From contig CAYLKN010000008.1 in the NCBI GenBank assembly GCA_964384335.1, forward strand, positions 11,996 to 75,995: a stretch of DNA of 64,000 nucleotides. The letters run 5' to 3'. This stretch comes from JAUICS01 sp964384335. Lineage in GTDB: Bacteria > Pseudomonadota > Alphaproteobacteria > Micavibrionales > Micavibrionaceae. Positions 36,136 to 44,433 of the stretch are shown piece after piece. The notes below the pieces were generated by a model. It saw nothing but the letters and a program-made list of their open reading frames with translations, did no database searches and had not been told where the DNA came from. Positions within the stretch are counted from its first letter, which is position 1. Each line of letters opens with the position of its first letter. The position numbers were made by a program, and so were the translations under genes.

Positions 36136-36771
36136 TTATATAAGTCTCCAGCTATCGATCGCAACACCGTTGGGGTTGTCCAGTTTAGGGACTCTCACAA
36201 TATTCATAACAATTTGCAGTTTCTGATGATCTATGCTTCCGGCCTCCTGAGATATCAGGTTTACGTCAAAACGCATTTGCCAGAAATAGCGTTCCCTTCC
36301 TTCGCTGTCCGTAAAGATACCCTGACTTAAACCTATTGGTGCGCTCGCGGAAAACGCACTTGTTACCATGCGGGAGGCCTGCATTTGCTCTATCATTTTT
36401 CTGTCTTTTATAAATTCTGTGAATTCCCTCCATCCCTGCCTGGTAAAAGCATTTGAGGATTCTCTGAGGCGCCTTCTGTAATCATGATAGCTGAATGTCA
36501 GGGCAGTGGTTACCGATTGCGCAAGCCAGGATGTAAGAGAGGCCTTGCTGAGATTTGGAACATCAAGGGCCATGTTCGGAACAAGCCGCCCATCGAAGGT
36601 TGTTGGAAAATAACGGTTTTCAACCTGATGGACAGAAACATAAAAGGAGATTGTAAAAAGCGAAATAATTATCAGGGAATATTGCAGGATTAAGGCCAGA
36701 ACAGTCCAGAAACGGCCGTCCTTGTTATAAATTTGATGGTATGTGGCTTTGTATGTACTGTTTTGAGTCAT
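36136..36771 (-). CDS. IcmL/DotI-type inner-membrane protein (copy 2, icmL position)
   Basis: A 211-residue protein: a short cytoplasmic head, one TM (about 27-48), then a periplasmic NTF2-like domain. Markers are ENRYFPTTFDGRLVPNMALDVPNLS, LTSWLAQSVTTALTFSYHDYRRRL and the closing VRVPKLDNPNGVAIDSW. DotI and DotJ form a VirB8-like heteromer in type IVB systems. Order relative to dotH matches icmL. The other paralog lies upstream, and the two share the same domain, so DotI and DotJ cannot be assigned with certainty. Confidence 0.85.
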   Translation of the reverse strand: MTQNSTYKATYHQIYNKDGRFWTVLALILQYSLIIISLFTISFYVSVHQVENRYFPTTFDGRLVPNMALDVPNLSKASLTSWLAQSVTTALTFSYHDYRRRLRESSNAFTRQGWREFTEFIKDRKMIEQMQASRMVTSAFSASAPIGLSQGIFTDSEGRERYFWQMRFDVNLISQEAGSIDHQKLQIVMNIVRVPKLDNPNGVAIDSWRLI

Positions 36772-36813
36772 ATTGGTTTCATTATCATTATCAACAGTGT
36801 TGCCAAACAGACT

Positions 36814-37770
36814 TTATCCGTATTGAGCAATCCATTGTTCAATACCCAGGCCGTTGGGGCTCTCCAGTTTTGAAACCCTTACAATTACAAGAGTTACCAC
36901 AAGATTGTCAGAGCGGGTTTTTGAGCCGGACTGATAGGTCACGTTTAAGGGCAACTCAACAACCCACTGGTAACGTCCGTTAACCGTGCCTTCCGATATA
37001 AGAATGGGTGAGCTTCTCGGAGCGGCTGTTACAACCTGGTTGTTGGATACGACCGTCTCCATTATTCTTGAGTTCTCCAGAGCTTTTGTAAAGCTTCCCC
37101 AGCCGCGACGGGTAAAATTTCGCGACGCTTCCTGCAGACGCCGTTTATAATCGTGAAATCCAAATGTCATAACTTCAGTTGCCGATTGCGCCACCCATGA
37201 CATTAATGCCGGCGTGCTGAGATTCGGCACATTCAGTGGAACCATCTGAATAAGCCGGCCGTCTTCCGTGGTTGCAAAATACCGGTTTTCAGGCTGGTGA
37301 ACGTGTATGACAAGGATATGGGCCATAATAAGTCCAGCGATGATTGCGGACTGCATAATGACAAGCCTTTGAAAGTTTCTGTACCCGTCTCTGTAAAAGG
37401 CATTGCGCTTTACAACCGCGCCGATTCCCATCATTTCTTCAGCGGCTTTCTTTTCATCCTCTTTGGTTACGAGAGGCTCCGCATTTTCATTCTTCCTGCG
37501 TTTTTTATAAGGGGACTGTGCCGGGTGTCCGCCAGTGGCCGGGTCAACGAATTCAAGCCTTTTGCGGGGTTGCGTTGCAGATTTTTTTTGCCCCTGGCCT
37601 GATGGTTTCGCATTTGCCGATGCGGATTTTACAGGCTTGCCCGGGTCTTCATTTCCAGGACCAGCATCCCGATCCTCTGCCGCATCTGTCTCTTTACCGT
37701 CTTCTGCCGCCGCAGTGTCTTTTCGAGTATCGTCTGCCCGGACTTTGTTTTCAACTTCCTGATCTGACAT
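36814..37770 (-). CDS. IcmL/DotI-type inner-membrane protein with long N-terminal head (copy 1)
   Basis: A 318-residue protein. Residues about 1-115 are hydrophilic, acidic then basic (KKRRKNENAEPL), and probably cytoplasmic. One TM follows (about 137-157) and then the same NTF2-like periplasmic domain as the downstream gene: ENRYFATTEDGRLIQMVPLNVPNLS, ALMSWVAQSATEVMTFGFHDYKRRLQ and the closing GLGIEQWIAQYG, which fits IcmL best. It occupies the place of icmM/dotJ in the icmM-L-K-E-G-C-D order. It is the first gene of the block, divergent from the paralog array. Confidence 0.85.
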   Translation of the reverse strand: MSDQEVENKVRADDTRKDTAAAEDGKETDAAEDRDAGPGNEDPGKPVKSASANAKPSGQGQKKSATQPRKRLEFVDPATGGHPAQSPYKKRRKNENAEPLVTKEDEKKAAEEMMGIGAVVKRNAFYRDGYRNFQRLVIMQSAIIAGLIMAHILVIHVHQPENRYFATTEDGRLIQMVPLNVPNLSTPALMSWVAQSATEVMTFGFHDYKRRLQEASRNFTRRGWGSFTKALENSRIMETVVSNNQVVTAAPRSSPILISEGTVNGRYQWVVELPLNVTYQSGSKTRSDNLVVTLVIVRVSKLESPNGLGIEQWIAQYG

Positions 37771-38013
37771 AATTTTTGATGGCTGATAATTAAATAAACG
37801 TTATGTATAACAAGATAGCATTATTTCTAAAGTATGACAGTTTTCAGGACTTATGTCATGATCATTTAAACAAAACCGGATGGAGGTTTTTTGTTTATGA
37901 TCAAGCGGGCACTTGATACACTATATTTTGCATGAAATCTGTTAATCATTGTATTCTTTTACAGGTATGCGAAAAAATTTTTTGTGTTTAAAAAGGGCTC
38001 CTGAATCCGCGCA
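37771..38013. promoter_or_regulatory. Divergent control region between the icm-type block and the exported-paralog operon
   Basis: A 243-bp AT-rich spacer with both operons leading away from it. It holds an imperfect hairpin: AAACAAAACC pairs with GGTTTTTTGTTT, two T bulged, around GGATGGA (about 37868-37896). A 13-codon frame at 37897-37935 begins 10 nt after GGAGG and could be a leader peptide. No promoter boxes are clear enough to assign. Confidence 0.4.
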
Positions 38014-39444
38014 ATGAACAATCTGTCAACAATTTACAAGATTTCCCCTCTTATCCTTGCAGGAATTATCGTGTTTTTGGTGACCAGTGCAAGTCCGTTT
38101 TCCGCGCATGCCTGCCCATGTACGGATCCATGTACCAGATGTTCCCCGGATTACGCCATTCCTCAATGGTGGGGGGAGACCTGCGATCCAGGGCTTACAA
38201 GACAGCATACGGTGAATGCCTTTGATGCAGACAAGGTCATAGACGATACATGGTTTGACAATGTTATCGATCAGGGCATAAAGGTTGATTCCTGCAACCC
38301 GTATGCCGGGGATGCGCAGGTTGACGAGCCATGGACGACGGAAAGAAAACCGGGTGAGCGTCAGGATCTCAGAGAGTGGCTGGTCGAAACGTTTTTTGAG
38401 TATTTTCTCAATCCCGCCATGATGAGGATGACGCAACAGATGGTGTCAACAATGATGGCGCACGCCTCAATCGTAGGGACGTTTTTTGATGCCAAACACC
38501 AGCTTGAAACCCAGACATTATTTGATTCGCTTTATGTTAAAGCGATAGAGGATTATCAGCCCAGCGAACCGTTATGCCGCTTTGGAACCCTGTCCCGTTC
38601 GCTTGCGGCATCGGAACAAAAGACCGACGTTAACCATATGATTCTTTCCGAGTTTGCCCAGAAACGCCAGCTCTCTTACGCGGACGGGAAAAACAGGGTC
38701 ACCGACCTTGACGGGCGCGCCCGCCAGTTTGCAAGAATCTTCTGTGACCCCGATCATGCGGGCGGGCATCTTGTCGGACGCGATCCCGGGCAGGACCCCG
38801 GAACCACAATGTGTTACGGTGCGGGAGGGCGGCCAGATCGTTATAACCGTGACATTAATTATACCAAAGCTGTTGAAAATGAGCTTAGCCTTGATATTAA
38901 CCTGACCGATGCTCAGCTTGATCCGGGAGAGGGGGATGTCATGGCGATGGCGGCAAATCTGTTCGGACACGAAATGCCCCAGCCCCTGTCAGTCGAGGTT
39001 CTTCGTAAACAGGAGCATTTTCCTTTGTACATGAATGTCCGGTCTGCGCTTGCAAAGCGTAATGTTGCCGAAAATTCGTTCTTTGCAATTGCGTCCATGA
39101 AATCCAAAGGTACGGGTTCAAATATGGAATTTCTTAAAAACATGCTCGGCGAATTCGGTTATAATGAAGAGAATATAGAAAAGACCATAGGTGAAAATCC
39201 GAGCTATCATGCCCAGATGGAGCTGTTAACCAAAAAACTTTATCAGAACCCGAATTTTTACAACGGTTTGATCGACACGCCCGCGAATATTGATCGCCAG
39301 GATGCTGCAATCATGTCTTTCGAGCTGATGCAGCAGCGGGACTTTTTTGAATCCATGCTCCGGCAGGAAATGGTTTTATCGGTTGTTCTTGAGGAACTGA
39401 TGCGGGACAGAGTAACCCAGCTTACCGACGATTTGCCAAGGTAG
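38014..39444 (+). CDS. Exported cysteine-cluster paralog A (unrecognised family)
   Basis: A 476-residue protein of a family I do not know. The signal peptide (about 1-33, ending FSAHA) is followed at once by CPCTDPCTRC (C-x-C-x3-C-x2-C). The family core includes MMRMTQQMVSTMMA, GTFFDAKHQLETQ and PLCRFGTLSRSLAASEQ. Next come an FC...GGHLVG...C cysteine pair and DINYTK...LDINLTD...ALA.NLF-type segments. The C-terminal block runs from VAENSFF through NPSYHAQMELLTKKLYQNPNF to LMQQRDFFESMLRQEM. It is mostly helical, with no TM after the signal. It is the longest copy, with about 60 extra residues after the cysteine cluster, and the first of seven packed genes. Confidence 0.85.
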   Translation: MNNLSTIYKISPLILAGIIVFLVTSASPFSAHACPCTDPCTRCSPDYAIPQWWGETCDPGLTRQHTVNAFDADKVIDDTWFDNVIDQGIKVDSCNPYAGDAQVDEPWTTERKPGERQDLREWLVETFFEYFLNPAMMRMTQQMVSTMMAHASIVGTFFDAKHQLETQTLFDSLYVKAIEDYQPSEPLCRFGTLSRSLAASEQKTDVNHMILSEFAQKRQLSYADGKNRVTDLDGRARQFARIFCDPDHAGGHLVGRDPGQDPGTTMCYGAGGRPDRYNRDINYTKAVENELSLDINLTDAQLDPGEGDVMAMAANLFGHEMPQPLSVEVLRKQEHFPLYMNVRSALAKRNVAENSFFAIASMKSKGTGSNMEFLKNMLGEFGYNEENIEKTIGENPSYHAQMELLTKKLYQNPNFYNGLIDTPANIDRQDAAIMSFELMQQRDFFESMLRQEMVLSVVLEELMRDRVTQLTDDLPR

Positions 39445-39453
39445 AAAAAAACG

Positions 39454-40782
39454 ATGTTAAAACGCAAGATCGCTTTTAGGTCCAATAAAACGAAGGTTTA
39501 TTCAGCCCTGATGCTTTTTGGTTTTATAACAGTTGCGTTTTTTTGGAATATAAACTGTGCTGCCGCTTGCCACGATAATTGCGGGTGTCCGTCACCATGC
39601 GGCAGATGTGCCCCGTTGCAGGTTGAAGAGGCTACAGAGACGCGCAGACATTTCAGTTCCGAAATGGAAGCGCACCGAAACTGGCTGACAGACAGATATT
39701 TCACAGACTTCATCAGGCCAACCTGGATGTTTGCGACACAGCAGCTTACGGTCACAGGAATGTTTCAGACCGGTCTGATAGGAACGTTTTTCGATGCCAA
39801 GCATCAGCTGGAAACGCAGTCCCTTCTCGACGAAATACACATTGAAGCAATTGAGGAGTATCAGCCGAGTGCACCTTTGTGCCGCTTTGCATCGGTCACA
39901 ACCGCACTGGCTTCCAGTGAACAGAGAAAACGGGCCAACCGGATAGGGTTTGCCGAAAATGTTCTTGGCCGGAATATGCTTGCGGAAAATACCCTTGCCG
40001 GACGCGGAAAGGTCATAGAAAGCGATTCCAGACTGAGGCAGTTCAGGACAATTTACTGTCACCCCGAGGACGGGGACGGCCATCTTGTAGGGTCTGAGGA
40101 AATGATTTGCGGTGAAAATCCGCCGGACAATCCCTCGCGTTACAATAATGATGTGAATTTTACCGGCCTCGTGGACCGGCCCCTTACACTGGACGTCAAC
40201 ACGGTCGATAACGAAAACACCCCGGCAGAGCAGGATATTATCGCCCTTGCCCGAAATCTTTATAATCAGGAAATTATAGATTATCAGGGGGCCGAGGGGG
40301 GTGATGAACCAAGATCTCCTCTTTTGGTGGTAACCGCCAATATTGAAAATTTTATTGAATTCAATGCGTATAATTCAAAGCTTAATGTCGCGGAGAACAG
40401 CTTCTTTCATCTCGTCTCCGAGAAGTCAAAAGGAACCGGTGCCTCCGGAGAGTATCTGACCCGGCTTATGCAGCAACTCGGGTTAACTCAGGAGGATGCG
40501 GACAGGATGCTGGGTGAAAACCCCAGCTATTTTGCACAGATGGAGGTTTTGACAAAAAAACTGTATCAAAACCCCAATTTTCTGGTTGGTCTGATAGACC
40601 TGCCCCAAAATATAAACCGGCAGATGGCGGCGCTTGAGACGTTTGAACTCATGCAAAAGCGGGATTTCTACCTTGGTCTGGTTCGTCAGGAAATGCTGCT
40701 TTCTGTCATTCTGGAAGAATTGCTGAACGAGCGGTTTGACGACCTTGATAAAAGAAATGTAAATCAGAATACGCAGCCATGA
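39454..40782 (+). CDS. Exported cysteine-cluster paralog B (unrecognised family)
   Basis: A 442-residue family member starting 9 bp after gene A. The hydrophobic signal (about 15-38) is preceded by a basic head and leads to CGCPSPCGRC, the same C-x-C-x3-C-x2-C spacing. The core blocks are MFATQQLTVTGMFQTGLIGTFFDAKHQLETQ, PLCRFASVTTALASSEQ, the YC...GDGHLVG...C pair and LDVNTVD. Later blocks are VAENSFFHLVSEKSKGTGASGEY, NPSYFAQMEVLTKKLYQNPNF and LMQKRDFYLGLVRQEM. It differs from the others in lacking a Lys in the D-V-N-F-T-G segment. Its role is unknown; the context suggests a periplasmic or surface subunit. Confidence 0.85.
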   Translation: MLKRKIAFRSNKTKVYSALMLFGFITVAFFWNINCAAACHDNCGCPSPCGRCAPLQVEEATETRRHFSSEMEAHRNWLTDRYFTDFIRPTWMFATQQLTVTGMFQTGLIGTFFDAKHQLETQSLLDEIHIEAIEEYQPSAPLCRFASVTTALASSEQRKRANRIGFAENVLGRNMLAENTLAGRGKVIESDSRLRQFRTIYCHPEDGDGHLVGSEEMICGENPPDNPSRYNNDVNFTGLVDRPLTLDVNTVDNENTPAEQDIIALARNLYNQEIIDYQGAEGGDEPRSPLLVVTANIENFIEFNAYNSKLNVAENSFFHLVSEKSKGTGASGEYLTRLMQQLGLTQEDADRMLGENPSYFAQMEVLTKKLYQNPNFLVGLIDLPQNINRQMAALETFELMQKRDFYLGLVRQEMLLSVILEELLNERFDDLDKRNVNQNTQP

Positions 40783-40807
40783 ACAGGGGCATAAACAGGT
40801 TGAAATA

Positions 40808-42118
40808 ATGAAAAAACTTTTGCTGACCGTTATACTCTTTATTTTCATTTTACCGGCCTTTCCGGAAAACTCTTATGCGAATTCTGCATGCTGCACATGC
40901 AGGTCGGGCTGCGATATCTGTAATTCCGAAATCAGGCGTCAGGCAGATTTTACCAGACGGCATATGACGAATGAGTTTATCAATCACAGAAACTGGCTTA
41001 TAATAAAATATTTTCCCGAATGGCTCAGAGTATCCCTGATGCTTATGACACATGAGCTGACAGTTGCGGCCATGATGCCCATGGGAATGATCGGCAGTTT
41101 CTTTGATGCCAAACAGCAACTTGAGACGCAGCGACTGCTTGATCAAAAATACAATCAGGCACTCAAGGAATTTCAGCCCGGCGTGCCCTTATGTACGTTT
41201 TCTACGCTTTCTCTGCCTTTGGCTTCAAGCGAGCAAAGAAGCAGTGTGCAGAAAACGGTGATGACCAGGGCCGCGATTTCCCGTCATCTGGGAAATCAGA
41301 ACACGCTTGGAAGGCTTCCGAGAACGGACATGGAAGGCCGTATAAGACAGTTCCGCAATGTCTATTGTAATCCCGAGGAAATGCGCGGGAACGTGACCGA
41401 TACGGAGAATTCGATTTGCGGAGAAGAGGGTGCACCGGATGAAGACCGTTATTTCAGGGATATAAATATAACAAAAACCCTTGATATGCCCAAAACCCTT
41501 GATATCAACCTTACAGATACGACAATGACAGAGGCGGAGGAAGATATATTCGCCCTGGCCCGAAATCTTTACGGTCATGAAGTATTCCCAAGGCCGACTG
41601 CGGATGAGCTTGCCTACAGCCAGCAGGGGGGCGAAGTTGACTACAGTCCGACAAGCGTACAGGAAATCTATCTTAAAACGCGTTCGGTTGTAGCCAAGCG
41701 TCAGGTTGCAGAGAATTCCTTTTTCAATATTGCGGCGATGAAGGCAAAGGGCACAGGTATTTCCAAAGACTATTACAGGCAGATGTTGATGCAGCTCGGT
41801 CTGAAAGGTGCGGATGTTGCCGAAATTTTTGGCGAAGATCCAAGTTATTATGCCCAGATGGAGGTTTTAACCAAAAAACTGTACCAGGACCCTTCTTTCA
41901 TAGCCGGTTTGATTGACAAGCCTCAGAATGTGAAGCGTCAAAAGGTTGCCATGAAGGCCTTCTCCCTGATGCAGCAGAGGGATACCTACCACAGCCTGTT
42001 GAGGCAGGAACAGATTATGTCCGTTATCCTGGACGAATATCTGCGCAGACGGTTTAACAGGATTGAACAGTTTAACATACAGCAGGCGGGCGAATCCGCG
42101 CTTGTTACAACGCCGTAG
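40808..42118 (+). CDS. Exported cysteine-cluster paralog C (unrecognised family)
   Basis: A 436-residue family member. The signal peptide (about 1-26, ENSYANSA) precedes CTCRSGCDIC. Core blocks are LMLMTHELTVAAMM, MIGSFFDAKQQLETQ, PLCTFSTLSLPLASSEQ, the VYC...C pair, ITKTLDMPKTLDINLTDTTM, VAENSFFNIAAMKAKGTG, DPSYYAQMEVLTKKLYQDPSF and LMQQRDTYHSLLRQEQ. It lies 25 bp after gene B. Genes C and D look closest to each other by eye. Confidence 0.85.
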   Translation: MKKLLLTVILFIFILPAFPENSYANSACCTCRSGCDICNSEIRRQADFTRRHMTNEFINHRNWLIIKYFPEWLRVSLMLMTHELTVAAMMPMGMIGSFFDAKQQLETQRLLDQKYNQALKEFQPGVPLCTFSTLSLPLASSEQRSSVQKTVMTRAAISRHLGNQNTLGRLPRTDMEGRIRQFRNVYCNPEEMRGNVTDTENSICGEEGAPDEDRYFRDINITKTLDMPKTLDINLTDTTMTEAEEDIFALARNLYGHEVFPRPTADELAYSQQGGEVDYSPTSVQEIYLKTRSVVAKRQVAENSFFNIAAMKAKGTGISKDYYRQMLMQLGLKGADVAEIFGEDPSYYAQMEVLTKKLYQDPSFIAGLIDKPQNVKRQKVAMKAFSLMQQRDTYHSLLRQEQIMSVILDEYLRRRFNRIEQFNIQQAGESALVTTP

Positions 42119-42128
42119 GGGTGCACGC

Positions 42129-43406
42129 ATGGTAATGAGATCTTTTTTATTGGTGATTGCGGTCTTCCTCTTTACGATCGGGAGTTTAACCGATGCTTAT
42201 GCATCCTGCGGAACATGTAAAAACCTGTGTGATAAATGCAACGAAACGATTGAAGATGAGGCAGAGCTTACAAGGGATCACACTGAAAGAGAGATCATTC
42301 AGCACGAAGATTTCATTCTCAATACTTTTTTTCGCGACAATATCCGGCCCGCCATGATGCGCATGACGAACCAGATTGTCGCTTCGGCCTATATGCAGCT
42401 TGGCATGATCGGCGGTTTTTTTGATGCGAAACATCAGCTTGAAGTACAGCGCCTGCTTGACCGGAAATATACCGAGGCATTGAACGAATTCCGTCCCGAT
42501 CCGTCATTGTGCCAGGTTGCCACATTCTCTTCCTCCCTGCCTTCAACCGAGCGGCTTATGCGTGTTAATCACACGCTTTTCGCCGAACGTATGCTGGATC
42601 ATCAGACAGGTGCGCGCGGGACGATTGCCGAAAAGGGACAGTTTATGAACCTGCGCTCTCGCCTGAATCAGTTTAAGTCCACATACTGCAGCACGGAAGA
42701 TATGGCCGGAAACCTTGGCGGAATAGAAGGGACTTTATGCGGGCCGGAGGCAAGTGTTTTCCCGGCCAGGATAAATAACGATATCGACTATACCAAACTC
42801 ATGGATTTTCCGGCCACGCTGGATATCAACCTGACAGACCAGACTATGACTCCGGATGAAGAGGACGTGACGGCACTTGCCAATAATCTTTTTGCGTATG
42901 ACCTGCATAGCCGTTTTTCGGCCAGGGACCTTCTTTACAGCCAGCAGAACCAGAGCCTTACAGATCCGCAGGAGAAGTATCTTGAAATACGCTCCCTTCT
43001 GGCTAAGCGGCAGATTGCCGAAAACTCGTTTTTTTCCATAGCCGCAATGAAATCCAGAGGATCCGGTGTTGCCGACGATTATTTCCGGCAGATGCTGATG
43101 AACCTCGGTCTCAATCAGGAAGCCATCGACAGGCTGGTGACAGAAAACCCGAGTTATAACGCCCAGATGGAAATCATGACAAAAAAGCTTTACCAGGATC
43201 CGAATTTTATTACCGGGCTTGTCAAACGCCCTGAAGGTGTCAAAAGGCAGCTGGCTTCAATGAATGCGATCTCTCTCATGCAGCAGAGAGACGCTTATAA
43301 CAGTATGCTGCGCCAGGAAATGTCAATGGCCGTTATTCTTGAAAAGCTGGTTGGCGAACATATTCGTCAAACACTTGATGACCAGATCCAGGGGGCCATT
43401 CAATGA
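42129..43406 (+). CDS. Exported cysteine-cluster paralog D (unrecognised family)
   Basis: 425 residues from the ATG at 42129. A longer frame from 42063 would overlap gene C by 56 bp. I reject it because 42129 follows an AGGGG Shine-Dalgarno (42117-42121) and starts a clean signal peptide (VMRSFLLVIAVFLFTIG ... AYAS). The mature N-terminus has CGTCKNLCDKC, a C-x2-C-x3-C-x2-C variant. Core blocks are MMRMTNQIVASAYM, MIGGFFDAKHQLEVQ, DPSLCQVATFSSSLPSTE, TYC...C, LDINLTDQTMTPDEED, IAENSFFSIAAMKSRGSG and NPSYNAQMEIMTKKLYQDPNF. Its stop overlaps the start of the next gene by 4 nt. Confidence 0.85.
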   Translation: MVMRSFLLVIAVFLFTIGSLTDAYASCGTCKNLCDKCNETIEDEAELTRDHTEREIIQHEDFILNTFFRDNIRPAMMRMTNQIVASAYMQLGMIGGFFDAKHQLEVQRLLDRKYTEALNEFRPDPSLCQVATFSSSLPSTERLMRVNHTLFAERMLDHQTGARGTIAEKGQFMNLRSRLNQFKSTYCSTEDMAGNLGGIEGTLCGPEASVFPARINNDIDYTKLMDFPATLDINLTDQTMTPDEEDVTALANNLFAYDLHSRFSARDLLYSQQNQSLTDPQEKYLEIRSLLAKRQIAENSFFSIAAMKSRGSGVADDYFRQMLMNLGLNQEAIDRLVTENPSYNAQMEIMTKKLYQDPNFITGLVKRPEGVKRQLASMNAISLMQQRDAYNSMLRQEMSMAVILEKLVGEHIRQTLDDQIQGAIQ

Positions 43407-44431
43407 GATGTTTGCGCTTCCTGACCCTTGTGCTTTGGCTTTGTGCAGTATCTGGAACAATATCCGCCGAACGTGCACATGCCCATATCGAGGATATGGT
43501 CCACTCCGGGTATTGCGTGACACACACTTTCTTTGAGCCGGATATCCATGTTTCAATAAAAATGAAGGATGACGGAACGCTGCGCACCAAAACAAGAGAT
43601 GACTATTTTTTTGAAAAGATAAAAGTCAGACGTTCCAGCCACGATGATAAAATTATCGTTGACCTCGGTATTCCTGTCAGAAAACAGTCTTTTCTCATTC
43701 CTCAGTATCATACTCTCAAAATTACTCTGAATCCGGAGAAAGGGTATTACAGCGCAGAAGGGGAAATGGACGGTATGCACGATCTTTTTATTGTGCAAAG
43801 TCCTGGCCGCAATGTGTCAAGGCACCATCCTGACACGCAAAAACGGTTTTCCATACCTGCTTATTATTCGCCTTCTCTTATGACGGGCCGGGACACATTG
43901 TCCATTGCAATCGTTCCTGAAATTATCTGCGGCAATCCGTCGAAAATCAGGAAAGAAATGGTTGAGGGGAAGAAGCCTCAGGAAATGATTAACGTCAGAA
44001 TTGATTACACAGGCATTGAACACTTCCGTAAAATTTCACTGATGCCGCATTCGGGGTCATACAACCGCCATCTGATTACACGTGCGTTGCAGGATTATCT
44101 TGATAAAACCGCAGGCGACGAACCTCTTGTCCTGAGCTCCATGAAGGATATGAATAATGACGGCTTTCCGGAGATTATTGTGCAGTTCAGGGACAGAAAC
44201 TCAATGTTCTGCAGGTTATCCGGATGCATGTTCACCGTTCTGGAGTTGAAACCTGATAACACTCTTTCTCCTCTGGCGCTTGGTTTCGCACAGGGGAATA
44301 TATATATGCCAAGAATGCATGATAAAGGGCCGGGAGAATATGCGGATTTTCGCTTTTTCTCCGGGAATGTTCTCAAAAATATGCACTGGAACGGAAAGGC
44401 CTATAAAATTAAAACAATGGATGAAGGTTAA
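43403..44431 (+). CDS. Exported protein with EF-hand-like loop, unknown
   Basis: A 342-residue protein with signal peptide (about 1-27, ERAHA) that I do not recognise. The N-terminal half (about 30-160) is beta-rich with a single early Cys (SGYCVTH). The C-terminal half (about 230-342) has SSMKDMNNDGFPEIIVQFRD, a D-x-N-x-D-G loop as in calcium-binding repeat proteins, and a nearby Cys pair (MFCRLSGCMF) that may form a disulfide. It is not a member of the paralog family but is locked into the operon: 4-nt overlap upstream, 2-bp gap downstream. It may be a partner of the paralogs. Confidence 0.75.
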   Translation: MRCLRFLTLVLWLCAVSGTISAERAHAHIEDMVHSGYCVTHTFFEPDIHVSIKMKDDGTLRTKTRDDYFFEKIKVRRSSHDDKIIVDLGIPVRKQSFLIPQYHTLKITLNPEKGYYSAEGEMDGMHDLFIVQSPGRNVSRHHPDTQKRFSIPAYYSPSLMTGRDTLSIAIVPEIICGNPSKIRKEMVEGKKPQEMINVRIDYTGIEHFRKISLMPHSGSYNRHLITRALQDYLDKTAGDEPLVLSSMKDMNNDGFPEIIVQFRDRNSMFCRLSGCMFTVLELKPDNTLSPLALGFAQGNIYMPRMHDKGPGEYADFRFFSGNVLKNMHWNGKAYKIKTMDEG

Positions 44432-44433
44432 AA

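Noticed and set aside
42063..42128. N-terminal extension of paralog D
   Set aside because: It would overlap gene C by 56 bp and put an Arg-rich stretch before a normal signal peptide. The ATG at 42129 has a good Shine-Dalgarno.
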